From: Paraburkholderia sp. HP33-1
GTDB taxonomy: Bacteria; Pseudomonadota; Gammaproteobacteria; Burkholderiales; Burkholderiaceae
Length of the DNA: 64,000 bases
NCBI RefSeq assembly: GCF_021390595.1
Contig: NZ_JAJEJR010000004.1
Location: 124,001-188,000, forward strand
Direction of reading: 5' to 3'
This document shows, piece after piece, positions 37,212 to 45,383 of the stretch (position 1 is the stretch's first letter; the number at the start of each line of letters is the position of its first letter). A program made the translations under genes and the position numbers. Below the pieces are notes generated by a model. It had not been told where the DNA came from and ran no database searches. It worked only from the letters and a program-made list of their open reading frames with translations.

Positions 37212-37234
37212 TTCAACATTATGATCGACGTTCA
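37212..37234 (+). promoter_or_regulatory. 23-base repeated operator, copy 2
   Basis: Begins TTCAACATTATGA and ends GACGTTCA, with 19 of 23 bases identical to copy 1. It lies about 100 bases before the ligase start codon. Confidence 0.5.
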
Positions 37235-37332
37235 ATTATTGGTTGACGTTGGTCCGCAAGATCCCTGCGCGTCGGAAGGCGATGTGAGCGCTTGCGGGAC
37301 ATGACTTGCCAGATAACAACAGGACGACTCAG

Positions 37333-39267
37333 ATGGATGCAGGTACGGCTTCGCACGACCCCCTGATGGATGTGCCGTTTCGCCCAATTCGCCTCGGCAG
37401 CATGGATGCCATCGTCGAGCGAAGACGCGATGGAAGCGTGGTATATGAACTGGAGGAACCGCTCGAACCGTATCCTGTCCGCTTGACGGAGCGGCTCGAA
37501 CACTGGGCGAGCGTCACGCCCGATCGCGCGTTGCTCGCGCGGCGGACGCCAGACGGCAAGTCATGGGAATCCCTGACCTATCGGCAGGCGTTTGACGGAG
37601 CGCGTGCGCTGGGGCAGGCGCTGCTTGATCGAGGTTTGTCTCCGTCTCGTCCGTTGATGATTCTTTCGGATCGAGGCTTCGAACACGCGCTTTTCGCGCT
37701 CGCCGCGTTGCACGTCGGGATTCCCTATATTCCGGTGACGCCCGCGTATTCGCTCTTATCGGAGGACTTTTCGAAGCTCAAGCAACTTGCGGCCGTGTGC
37801 ACCCCCGGCGTCGTCTTCGCGGATGACGGCGCGCGATATGGCCGTGCATTGCGTGAGGTGTTCGGCGACGTGGAATGTGTCGTCGTTGGTCCCTTGCCGG
37901 AGGGGCGTGCCGGCTCGCGCGTCGCGGACTGGCTGAAGACGCCTGTTACGGCCGACGTCGAGAAGGCGTTCAAGGCAGTCGGCCCGGATACGGTGGGCAA
38001 GATCATGTTTACATCGGGAACGACGGGCGCGCCGAAGGGCGTCATCTACCCGCAGCGCATGTTGTGCAGCAATCGACAGCAAGTCGCCCAGGTGTTCGCG
38101 TTTCTGCAAGATGGGCCTCCGGATCTCGTCGACTGGCTGCCGTGGCATCACACTTTTGGCGGTACGCACAACTTCGGCATGGTGTTGTACGGCGGGGGGA
38201 CTTACTACCTGGACCCTGGCAAGCCAATGCCGGAGGAAATTGGCCCGACGGTGCAGGCATTGCGTGAAATTGCGCCGGTCGTCTACCTCAATACGCCCCA
38301 AGGGCTTGCCTCGCTCATTCCCCATCTCCAGGCGGACCGGGCGTTGCGGGAAAAATTCTTCAGCAAGCTCGCGCTCATCTACTACGGTGGTGCGAGCCTG
38401 CCGCAGTACATCTGGGCTCAACTCGACGAACTCGCGGTGCGTACCATCGGTCAGCGTGTGCTGATCATGTCGGGCATTGGCGGCACGGAAGCGGGGCCCA
38501 CGCCGATGTCTGCAGCTTGGGATCCGCGACGGGAGGCGATCGCCGGGTTGCCTGTGCCGGGTGTCAAAGTGAAGGTGGTGCCGGTCGACGGGAAGCTGGA
38601 AATCCGCTTTCTCGGCGACTGTGTTACGCCCGGGTACTGGAAAGATCCCGAGCGCACCGCTGCTTCATTCGACGAAGAGGGCTATTTTCGCTCAGGTGAC
38701 GCTGCAACGTTCATCGACCCGCAGCGTCTCGAACTTGGACTGCGCTTCGACGGACGCCTCGCGGAAAATTTCAAGCTGTCCTCCGGCACGTGGGTCAACG
38801 TCGCCGAGTTGCGACTGCACGCGCTGAACGTATTTGGCCCGTATGCTCGCGACATCGTGATCGCGGGGCACGACCGCGAGTACCTGACCGCGCTAGTCTT
38901 CCCTGACACCGAAGCGTGCCGCGCGCTTTGCGACGACCTCCACGATCCGATGCCGGGCGTCGACCAGATCGTCCACAGCCACGGCGTGCGCGCGTACTTC
39001 CAGGAGGGACTCGACAAGCTAGCCGCGCGTCCTGGCGGCAGCTCTGCCCGCATTGCGCGCATCGTCCTCGAAAGCGAACAGCCGTCGCTCGATAACGGCG
39101 AGTTGAGCGCAAAGAGCGCAATAAGCCAACGCAATGTGCTCGAGCGGCGGCGCGGTGTCGTGGACGAGCTTTATTGCGTGCCGCCCACGCCGCGTACTCT
39201 GATCGGCAACGCTGCCGCAGCAGCGGACGCAGATCGGGTTAAACGAACTGAAAACGCTGGAAGCTAA
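37333..39267 (+). CDS. Feruloyl-CoA-synthetase-like acyl-CoA ligase
   Basis: A 644-residue AMP-forming ligase of the feruloyl-CoA synthetase branch, longer than typical ligases. It shows PVTPAYSLLSEDFSKLKQLA, P-loop FTSGTTGAPKGVIYPQR, the WLPWHHTFGGTHNFG segment and YYGGASLPQYIW. The C-terminal hinge DGRLAENFKLSSGTWVNVAE is typical of this branch. The ATG at 37333 with AGGAC upstream is preferred over a TTG nine codons earlier. It begins a seven-gene operon with acyl-CoA dehydrogenases, crotonases, an SDR and an NMO-like protein. Its acid need not be ferulate; ring-bearing or alkanoic acids are equally possible. Confidence 0.9.
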   Translation: MDAGTASHDPLMDVPFRPIRLGSMDAIVERRRDGSVVYELEEPLEPYPVRLTERLEHWASVTPDRALLARRTPDGKSWESLTYRQAFDGARALGQALLDRGLSPSRPLMILSDRGFEHALFALAALHVGIPYIPVTPAYSLLSEDFSKLKQLAAVCTPGVVFADDGARYGRALREVFGDVECVVVGPLPEGRAGSRVADWLKTPVTADVEKAFKAVGPDTVGKIMFTSGTTGAPKGVIYPQRMLCSNRQQVAQVFAFLQDGPPDLVDWLPWHHTFGGTHNFGMVLYGGGTYYLDPGKPMPEEIGPTVQALREIAPVVYLNTPQGLASLIPHLQADRALREKFFSKLALIYYGGASLPQYIWAQLDELAVRTIGQRVLIMSGIGGTEAGPTPMSAAWDPRREAIAGLPVPGVKVKVVPVDGKLEIRFLGDCVTPGYWKDPERTAASFDEEGYFRSGDAATFIDPQRLELGLRFDGRLAENFKLSSGTWVNVAELRLHALNVFGPYARDIVIAGHDREYLTALVFPDTEACRALCDDLHDPMPGVDQIVHSHGVRAYFQEGLDKLAARPGGSSARIARIVLESEQPSLDNGELSAKSAISQRNVLERRRGVVDELYCVPPTPRTLIGNAAAAADADRVKRTENAGS

Positions 39268-39270
39268 ACA

Positions 39271-40482
39271 ATGGATTTTCGCGTAGACACCGCGGACATT
39301 GCGTTCCGTGAAGAAGTTCGGGCGTACCTCAAGGAGCATCTGCCGGCGGACTTGGCCTTTCGCGGGCAGCAGGGCTTTCTCGCAGGTGATGACGATTCAC
39401 AGCGCTGGACTCGCATTCTGTACGAAACGCGCGGGTGGTCAGTGCCGCATTGGCCGGTTGCTGACGGCGGCACCGGGTGGACGGCGATGCAGCGCTACAT
39501 CTTCGAGGAAGAGTGCTATCTGGCGGGCGCTCCAATACAGAATCAGGCGGGCGTGTCGCTCGTCGGCCCCGTAATTTGCGAGTTCGGAAACGAAGAGCAG
39601 AAGCGGCGCTTTCTTCCTCCTATTCAACGTGGCGAAGTGTTCTGGGTGCAAGGTTTTTCGGAGCCGGGCTCGGGTTCCGACCTTGCATCGCTACGTACGA
39701 CGGCGGTTCGCGATGGAGACCACTACATCGTCAATGGACAGAAGATCTGGACCAGCTTCGGCGCCTACGGCCAATGGAATTTCGTGCTAGTCCGCACGGA
39801 TAGTGAAGTGAAGCCGCAGAAGGGCATCTCCTTCCTGCTCCTCGACATGTCGTCGCCGGGCGTTACCGTGCGTCCCATCGCGTCGCTCGATGGCTGCCAT
39901 CACCTGGCGGAAGTCTTCTACGACAACGTGCGTGTACCCGCCGAAAACCTTATCGGCGAGGTGAACAAGGGCTGGGGATACACCAAGTTTCTGCTCTTCA
40001 ACGAGCGGGCGTTTCTTGGCGCCGAGGCGCCTGCGCTCAAGCGCTATCTGCGCAAGATCCGGCACTACGCTTCGCGCGAGCGCGCGGCCGGCAAACCATT
40101 GATCCAGGACCCGACGTTTGCGGCACGTCTCGCACAGCACGAGCTGGAGGTTCGCGCAATCGACATGGCGGTGCAGAAGATCCTGCACGAGGGAATAGAC
40201 GAGCGCAGCGGCGGTATGGCGATCGGATCCATGCTCAAGGTGCGTGGATCGGAACTCCATCAGAAGCTCACGGAAATGCTGCTGGAGGTGATCGGCGATT
40301 ATGGCGCCGTGTTCTATCCCGATCCGAATGAAGAGCGAGAGCTACGGGAGGCCTCGTTCATCGGGCCCGAATACGCGCCGGGCCTGGCCGCGGAGGTTTT
40401 TTATCGGCGGGCTTGCTCAATCTATGGCGGGACGGCCGAAATCCAGCGCAACATCATCGCCAAAGCGCTGTTCGGCCTTTGA
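39271..40482 (+). CDS. Acyl-CoA dehydrogenase, subunit-type with Gly at the usual Glu position
   Basis: A 403-residue FAD-dependent dehydrogenase. Family motifs are WVQGFSEPGSGSDLASLRTT, GQKIWTSFGAYGQWNFVLVRT and ACSIYGGTAEIQRNIIAKAL near the end. In the last motif the common catalytic Glu of EGTxEIQR is Gly, as in subunits of the alpha2beta2 dehydrogenases of steroid side-chain oxidation. It lies 3 bases after the ligase stop codon and 77 bases before a second, diverged acyl-CoA dehydrogenase, which supports heteromer formation. It should introduce an alpha-beta double bond in the CoA ester made by the upstream ligase. Confidence 0.9.
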   Translation: MDFRVDTADIAFREEVRAYLKEHLPADLAFRGQQGFLAGDDDSQRWTRILYETRGWSVPHWPVADGGTGWTAMQRYIFEEECYLAGAPIQNQAGVSLVGPVICEFGNEEQKRRFLPPIQRGEVFWVQGFSEPGSGSDLASLRTTAVRDGDHYIVNGQKIWTSFGAYGQWNFVLVRTDSEVKPQKGISFLLLDMSSPGVTVRPIASLDGCHHLAEVFYDNVRVPAENLIGEVNKGWGYTKFLLFNERAFLGAEAPALKRYLRKIRHYASRERAAGKPLIQDPTFAARLAQHELEVRAIDMAVQKILHEGIDERSGGMAIGSMLKVRGSELHQKLTEMLLEVIGDYGAVFYPDPNEERELREASFIGPEYAPGLAAEVFYRRACSIYGGTAEIQRNIIAKALFGL

Positions 40483-40559
40483 CGCCGCTTCGAGCCACGA
40501 CAGTCTCCGATCCCCGAGCCGTGGGATCGCCTCAATTGCCGGAAGAATAAGGGTGCAGC

Positions 40560-41720
40560 ATGGACTTTGAGTTGAGCGACGAACAGCGGATGTTGCAGGA
40601 AAGCGCGCAACGCTTCGTGCAAAAGAGCTATACGTTCGAACATCGTCGCAATCTTGCCTCGCAAGCTGGGGGATTTTCGCGCGAGACGTGGCGCACGCTC
40701 GGCGAAATGGGTTGGCTTGGTGTCGCGGTGCCGGATGAGTTGGGGGGGCTTGGTCTCTCGCCAGTCGAAAGCGCGATCGTGGCCGAGCAACTCGGACGCG
40801 CGCTGGTGCTGGAGCCATACGTGATGTGCGGTGTGTTTCCTGTGTCGCTTGTCACGCGCTGCGGGGGAGAAGCGCAGCGTGAGACGATACTTGGCGAGAT
40901 CGTTTCGGGCGAGACTGTCTATGCAGTCGCGCACAGTGAACGTGAGGCGCGGGGCCAGGTGCATTACGTGACGGCCACCGCGAAGAAAACAGACGACGGC
41001 ACGTGGCAGCTGGACGGCTACAAGACCCTCGTGGTTGGAGCGCCGGTTGCAGACCGCCTGCTCGTTGTCGCTCGCACGGCGGGCGCCGCAGATGCCACGG
41101 ACGGCATCGGGATTTTTGTCGTCGATCCGAAGCAGGCCGGCGTGACGCTCAAGACTCGCGCGTTGCTCGACGGCACGCCGTCTGCCGACTTGCTGCTCGA
41201 CGGTGTGATCGTCGCAGAATCCAATGTTTTGGGTGCAGCGGGTCGTGCGTTCGAAGGACTGCAGGCCGCCGTTGACGAAGCGGCCGTCGCGATCTGCGCA
41301 GAACTGGTGGGTGATATCGAGGACGCTATCGAACTCGCATCGGATTACTTGAAAACGCGCAAGCAGTTTGGCGTGACGATCGGCAGCTTCCAGGCACTGC
41401 AACACCGGATGGCCGACATGGCGATCGAAGCGATGCAGGCGCGAGCAACGCTTCACCGCGCGTTGCTCGCAATCAGCGAGGACGGGGAGAACAGGAGCGT
41501 GGAAATCTCCGGGTGCAAGGCCCAGACCACTCGTAGCGCGAAGTTCGTCACGCAGCAAGGTATCCAGTTGCACGGAGGCTACGGCATCACGACTGAATAC
41601 AAGGTGGGCCATCATTATCGCCGTCATCTGGTGCTCGACGCATTGCTTGGCAACATGGAGTACCACCTGAATCGCTACGCTCGCCAGATTCAGCACGAGG
41701 CATTGGTCGCGGCGGCCTGA
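40560..41720 (+). CDS. Acyl-CoA dehydrogenase, probable partner subunit
   Basis: A 386-residue acyl-CoA dehydrogenase-fold protein, more divergent than its neighbour. It keeps the N-terminal helices (DEQRMLQESAQRFVQ, LGWLGVAVPDELGGLGLSPV) and the C-terminal GIQLHGGYGITTEYKVGHHY. The mid-domain is less conserved (YAVAHSEREARGQVHYV) and there is no EGTxEIQR ending. This split of features across adjacent genes is typical of alpha2beta2 dehydrogenases such as FadE28-FadE29. It is the third gene of the operon. The catalytic base is not obvious to me in either subunit. Confidence 0.87.
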   Translation: MDFELSDEQRMLQESAQRFVQKSYTFEHRRNLASQAGGFSRETWRTLGEMGWLGVAVPDELGGLGLSPVESAIVAEQLGRALVLEPYVMCGVFPVSLVTRCGGEAQRETILGEIVSGETVYAVAHSEREARGQVHYVTATAKKTDDGTWQLDGYKTLVVGAPVADRLLVVARTAGAADATDGIGIFVVDPKQAGVTLKTRALLDGTPSADLLLDGVIVAESNVLGAAGRAFEGLQAAVDEAAVAICAELVGDIEDAIELASDYLKTRKQFGVTIGSFQALQHRMADMAIEAMQARATLHRALLAISEDGENRSVEISGCKAQTTRSAKFVTQQGIQLHGGYGITTEYKVGHHYRRHLVLDALLGNMEYHLNRYARQIQHEALVAAA

Positions 41721-41739
41721 ACCCTATCGAGGCATTGCT

Positions 41740-42477
41740 ATGAACTCGCAAGCAACTGATTTGCTTGGCGTGCAGCGTGACGAAGCGGTTCTCACCTTGA
41801 CGCTGAACCGCCCCGGAGCGCGTAATGCGCTGAACCTCGCTTTGACCGAACTCCTCGTCGAGGCATTGCATCGTTTCGAAGCAGACGAAAGCTTGCGCGT
41901 CCTTATCGTGACGGGCACCGATCCGGCCTTTTGTGCTGGGCTCGACCTGAATGACTTTTCCGCGCCCGATGCGCCGCGCGCGAGAGTCGCGGAAATGATC
42001 GACATGTGGCCGCGCATCAGTAAACCAGTAATCGCGGCGGTCAATGGCGCTGCCATTACTGGCGGCCTGGAACTTGCAATGGGATGTGATTTCATCATCG
42101 CGTCCGAGCGTGCCCGCTTTGCCGACACGCACACGAAGATCGGTGCGCTCGCGGGAGGCGGCATGACCTCGAGGTTGCCTTATATCGTGGGTCCGAGGTG
42201 GGCAAAGCAGATCAGCTTTACCAGCGACCTGATGGACGCGGCCACGGCGTGGCGCATTGGCCTCGTGAACGAGGTGGTCAGCCACGATCAGGTGATGGAG
42301 CGGGCAGCGTCACTTGCGAAGACGATTGCGAGCCGCCGACCGGATCTCGTCGCGACGGTCAAGCGCGTGATCGATCAGGGTGCGTTAGCTTCGCTGGGAG
42401 AGGCCTTGCAAATCGAGAAGGCTGCATTAGCGCAAAGAAAGCAAAGCGTCGGCATGACATGGCAGGTGGGGAAATAA
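41740..42477 (+). CDS. Enoyl-CoA hydratase/isomerase (crotonase) family protein
   Basis: A 245-residue crotonase. The oxyanion-hole motifs are FCAGLDLNDF and NGAAITGGLELAMGCD, with Glu111 equivalent to Glu144 of rat enoyl-CoA hydratase. The second glutamate position, 20 residues later, is His131 (FADTHTKIG). One-Glu crotonases of this type may hydrate, isomerise or be slow hydratases. It is 19 bases after the second acyl-CoA dehydrogenase and logically follows dehydrogenation. The C-terminal KQSVGMTWQVGK is shorter than in most hydratases. Confidence 0.87.
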   Translation: MNSQATDLLGVQRDEAVLTLTLNRPGARNALNLALTELLVEALHRFEADESLRVLIVTGTDPAFCAGLDLNDFSAPDAPRARVAEMIDMWPRISKPVIAAVNGAAITGGLELAMGCDFIIASERARFADTHTKIGALAGGGMTSRLPYIVGPRWAKQISFTSDLMDAATAWRIGLVNEVVSHDQVMERAASLAKTIASRRPDLVATVKRVIDQGALASLGEALQIEKAALAQRKQSVGMTWQVGK

Positions 42478-42555
42478 TCGATCGCCCGTCCGAAACACGC
42501 GACGTGAACGCCGTCGCGTCAGCTCAATCGGCAACTTCGCCCTACGGGGATTCGC

Positions 42556-43350
42556 ATGGCAAATCTCTACGATCTTCCAGACGACATTCAAGTGAAGGCC
42601 GATGGCGGCCTCCGGATCATTACGCTCAATCGACCAGACGATTTGAACGCGTCGACCACGGAAATGCTGCTCAGCTACCCGAAGCTCTTTGCCGCGCTGG
42701 CTTCGGATGCCGAGGCGCGCGTCGGCATTCTCACCGGTGCGGGGCGAGCGTTCAGCGCTGGCGGAGACATGAATCACTTCGTCAAGACGATCGACGACCC
42801 CGAGTTTGCGCGGCGAGTGCAGGAGAATGCGCGTCAAACGATACACGGCTTCATTGACGTGCCGATTCCGCTTATCGCGGCCGTCAACGGGCCTGCAGTG
42901 GGCTGGGGCGCGACGATGGCCACACTGTGCGACATTGTTCTAATGTCGGAGAAGTCGTTTTTCGCGGAGCCGCATATCAATATCGGTCTGGTTGTCGGTG
43001 ACGGGATCTCCGTGTCGTGGCCGCTCTACACCAGTTTGCTGCGAGCGAAGGAGCTGATCTTTACTGGCGATCGCATCACACCGCAGCAAGCCGTTGAGTT
43101 TGGTCTTGCCAATCGGGTTGTCGATCCCGACAAGCTGATGGACGAGGCCCTGACACTTGCGGCAAAGCTGCTCAAGCAACCGCGCCACGCGCTGCGCGAA
43201 ACCAAGAAACTGATGAACCTCCATCTTCATCGAAGTGCCGCCCAGATGCTCGACACGACACTCGCACGCCAACTGGAGGCGACGCTCAGCGACGAGCATC
43301 ACGAGATCGCGTCGGCGTTCGTCGCCCAGCAGAAACGCAAGCAAGCCTGA
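42556..43350 (+). CDS. Crotonase-family protein lacking both hydratase glutamates
   Basis: A 264-residue crotonase with FSAGGDMNHF and NGPAVGWGATMATLCD forming the oxyanion hole. The residues equivalent to the two catalytic glutamates of enoyl-CoA hydratase are Thr120 and His140 (FAEPHINIGLVVGDG). It is therefore unlikely to be a standard hydratase; lyase, hydrolase or dehalogenase-like chemistry is possible. It lies in the same operon, 78 bases after the previous crotonase. A feruloyl-CoA hydratase/lyase role was considered because of the upstream ligase, but the active-site pattern does not match. Confidence 0.83.
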   Translation: MANLYDLPDDIQVKADGGLRIITLNRPDDLNASTTEMLLSYPKLFAALASDAEARVGILTGAGRAFSAGGDMNHFVKTIDDPEFARRVQENARQTIHGFIDVPIPLIAAVNGPAVGWGATMATLCDIVLMSEKSFFAEPHINIGLVVGDGISVSWPLYTSLLRAKELIFTGDRITPQQAVEFGLANRVVDPDKLMDEALTLAAKLLKQPRHALRETKKLMNLHLHRSAAQMLDTTLARQLEATLSDEHHEIASAFVAQQKRKQA

Positions 43351-43403
43351 TTAAGAACGGTGGACGTCTCGTTAGTCGGCGAGCCTCTTTTTGTGGAGTA
43401 TGT

Positions 43404-44183
43404 ATGCGCTCATCGCTTTTCGACCTCACGGACAAGGTCGCAATTGTTACGGGATCGAGTCGCGGCATCGGGTATGCCAGCGCGCTCGGCATGGCGGAAC
43501 ACGGCGCGAAAGTCGTCATTTCCGGCCGTAACGCCGACGCCTGCGAAACTGCCGCGCAAGCCATCAACGAAAGGATCGGCATCAGCGTGGCCTTGCCCTT
43601 CGCTTGCAACATCGGCCGTAAAGCCGAACTGCAAGGTTTGGTGGCTGCGGCGAATGGTGAGTGGGGCAGCGTCGATATTGTGATGGCCAATGCGGCGATT
43701 CATCCGTGGATAGGATCCACACTCGATCTGCAAGACGAAACGTTTAACAAGTTCATGCAGGTAAACGTTCAGAGCAATATCTGGCTCTCCCAGATGACCA
43801 TGCCCGGCATGATCGAGCGTGGCTATGGGCGCTTCATTTCGGTGGCATCCGTAGTCGGCCTGTTCGGCGATGCGGTGACCGGAACCTACGGGCTCACCAA
43901 AGCCGCCGACATGCAGCTGGTGAGAAACCTCGCGATGGAATTTGCCGCAAAGGGGATCACCGCCAATTGCATCGCGCCTGGCACCTTCAAGACCGAGATG
44001 GCGCGGTCGCAATGGGAGGACGAGGCGATGGTCGAATGGTACCGGGGTCGCAATCCATCGCAGCGCTTCGGCGAGGTCGGGGAGATCGCTGGGCTCGCGG
44101 TGATGCTCGCTTCGCCTTCGGGCGGCTATATCAACGGCCAGACGATCGCGGTGGATGGCGGCCACTCGATCTCGTTCCGCTGA
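43404..44183 (+). CDS. Short-chain dehydrogenase/reductase (SDR)
   Basis: A 259-residue classical SDR with TGSSRGIG, ISGRNADACE (an Arg after strand two suggests NADP), MANAAIHPW in place of NNAG, SVASVVG and catalytic YGLTK. In an acyl-CoA operon it likely oxidises a 3-hydroxyacyl-CoA or ring alcohol, analogous to IpdF of steroid degraders. It is 53 bases after the second crotonase and 18 bases before the NMO-like gene. The active-site residues are complete. Confidence 0.89.
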   Translation: MRSSLFDLTDKVAIVTGSSRGIGYASALGMAEHGAKVVISGRNADACETAAQAINERIGISVALPFACNIGRKAELQGLVAAANGEWGSVDIVMANAAIHPWIGSTLDLQDETFNKFMQVNVQSNIWLSQMTMPGMIERGYGRFISVASVVGLFGDAVTGTYGLTKAADMQLVRNLAMEFAAKGITANCIAPGTFKTEMARSQWEDEAMVEWYRGRNPSQRFGEVGEIAGLAVMLASPSGGYINGQTIAVDGGHSISFR

Positions 44184-44201
44184 CCTGCGGGAGGAAGCAT
44201 C

Positions 44202-45194
44202 ATGCGCCCCCAGCTGTTCAGGACGCGGATCACTGACCTGCTCGGCATTCGCCATCCTATTCTTTGCGGCGGTCTCGGGCCGCGCGTATCCGACGCACGG
44301 TATGTCGCGGCCGTCGTCAACGCAGGCGGCATGGGCTTCATCGTCGGCGCGGGCTTTCCCGATTCCGATGAATTCCACAACGAGTTGCGCACCTGTCGAG
44401 CACTCACCGGTGCAAAGAACTTTGGTGTCAATCTCTACATATCGCGGCAAGCGGGCGGCGTGGAGCGAGTCAAGCAACAGATCCGCATTCTGATCGAAGA
44501 GAACGTTGCGTGCGTGGAGACGGCCGGTGCGAGCCCCGAGACGGTCGTGCCGTTGCTCAAGGAGGCGGGCATCAAAATCTTGCACAAGGTGCCCGCTGTG
44601 CGCTATGCACATACGGCGGTGCGGATGGGCGTCGACGCTGTGATCGTCGTCGGCAATGAATGCGGCGGGCATCCGGGCATCTACCAGATCGGTAGTATCG
44701 TGCAGGCCGCGCAGGCGCCGCGGGAAATCGGTTTGCCGGTTGTGATCGGCGGCGGCATCGGCACCGGGCGGCAGCTTGCAGGCGTGCTGGCGATGGGCGC
44801 TGACGCGGTCATCATGGGTACGCGCATGATGGTGGCCGAGGAGCTGTGGATCCACCCTGATGTCAAAGCGAAGGTGGTGGCAGGCGACGGCAGCGAAAGC
44901 GTCGTGGTCAAGTCTGCGATTCGTGACCATCACCGCGTGCTTCGCAACGACAGCGCCGAGGCGGTCCTGGAACTGGATCGCGCGCAGGTGAGCGAGTTCG
45001 AGCGGTTCCGTCCTCACGTGATGGGCGCCCTCGCACACCAGGCTTACGTGACTGGTGACACGCGCAAGGGCATGATCGACTACGGCCATGCTGCGGTCTT
45101 TGCTGACGGGGTGAGGAAGATCGAGGTAATTTTCGACGAGATCATCGACGACGCGGTAGCGGCGTCGAGCCGGTTGAGCACGCTGATGACGTAG
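44202..45194 (+). CDS. NMO/IpdC-like FMN flavoprotein, second copy
   Basis: A 330-residue TIM-barrel flavoprotein related to nitronate monooxygenase: LLGIRHPILCGGLGPR, AVVNAGGMGFIVG, GVDAVIVVGNECGGHPG, VIGGGIGTGRQLAG and MGADAVIMGTRMM. GGAGG precedes the ATG. Last gene of the ligase operon, after an SDR. An SDR plus NMO-like pair beside acyl-CoA dehydrogenases recalls IpdF/IpdC of steroid C/D-ring degradation in mycobacteria, where IpdC reduces a CoA-bound intermediate. The specific reaction here is inferred only from context. It differs clearly from the copy at 33039. Confidence 0.82.
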   Translation: MRPQLFRTRITDLLGIRHPILCGGLGPRVSDARYVAAVVNAGGMGFIVGAGFPDSDEFHNELRTCRALTGAKNFGVNLYISRQAGGVERVKQQIRILIEENVACVETAGASPETVVPLLKEAGIKILHKVPAVRYAHTAVRMGVDAVIVVGNECGGHPGIYQIGSIVQAAQAPREIGLPVVIGGGIGTGRQLAGVLAMGADAVIMGTRMMVAEELWIHPDVKAKVVAGDGSESVVVKSAIRDHHRVLRNDSAEAVLELDRAQVSEFERFRPHVMGALAHQAYVTGDTRKGMIDYGHAAVFADGVRKIEVIFDEIIDDAVAASSRLSTLMT

Positions 45195-45204
45195 ACGGCC
45201 CTAC

Positions 45205-45366
45205 ATGGTGTCGATAGGCTGGATGTTGCACGACATACTCGAAGCCATCGAGCAAAAGCCCGCATCGTCACCGAGCTTCGAAGAGGCCGCCCACGCGCAT
45301 AGGGTGGTGGAGGCAGTGATCGAGTCCGGCCGCAGCGGATGGTGGATCAAGATCGGCGATCGTTGA
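45205..45366 (+). pseudogene. C-terminal remnant of a Gfo/Idh/MocA-type oxidoreductase
   Basis: A 53-codon frame reads LHDILEAIEQKPASSPSFEE, then AAHAHRVVEAVIESGRSG, the characteristic C-terminus of Gfo/Idh/MocA dehydrogenases (FEEGxRAHRVVEAVxxSxxSG). The Rossmann and catalytic parts are absent upstream, where the NMO-like gene ends 11 bases before. It is a deletion scar, showing that the boundary between the operon and the GntR gene was formed by recombination. Confidence 0.6.
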
Positions 45367-45383
45367 GGCGGACAGCGCGGCCA

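Larger units (their letters stand above)
36980..37332. promoter_or_regulatory. Divergent control region, thiolase / ligase operon
   Basis: This is 353 bases between divergent genes, AT-richer than the flanks. It carries two copies of a 23-base site (37024-37046 and 37212-37234) that agree at 19 of 23 positions and share the ending GACGTTCA. No gene is present. One repeat near each gene start fits a repressor that silences both promoters. No TetR gene is in the window, so the regulator is probably elsewhere. Confidence 0.55.

Noticed and set aside
40422..41696. 424-codon antisense open frame
   Set aside because: Shadow of the two acyl-CoA dehydrogenase genes; no motif and no ribosome binding site.
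42556..43350. Feruloyl-CoA hydratase/lyase (ech) beside the feruloyl-CoA-synthetase-like ligase
   Set aside because: Active-site positions are Thr120 and His140 instead of Glu, and no vanillin dehydrogenase is in the operon.
43410..45089. 559-codon antisense open frame
   Set aside because: It lies opposite the SDR and NMO-like genes, which have clear motifs and ribosome binding sites. The antisense protein is His/Arg/Asp-rich shadow coding typical of high-GC DNA.
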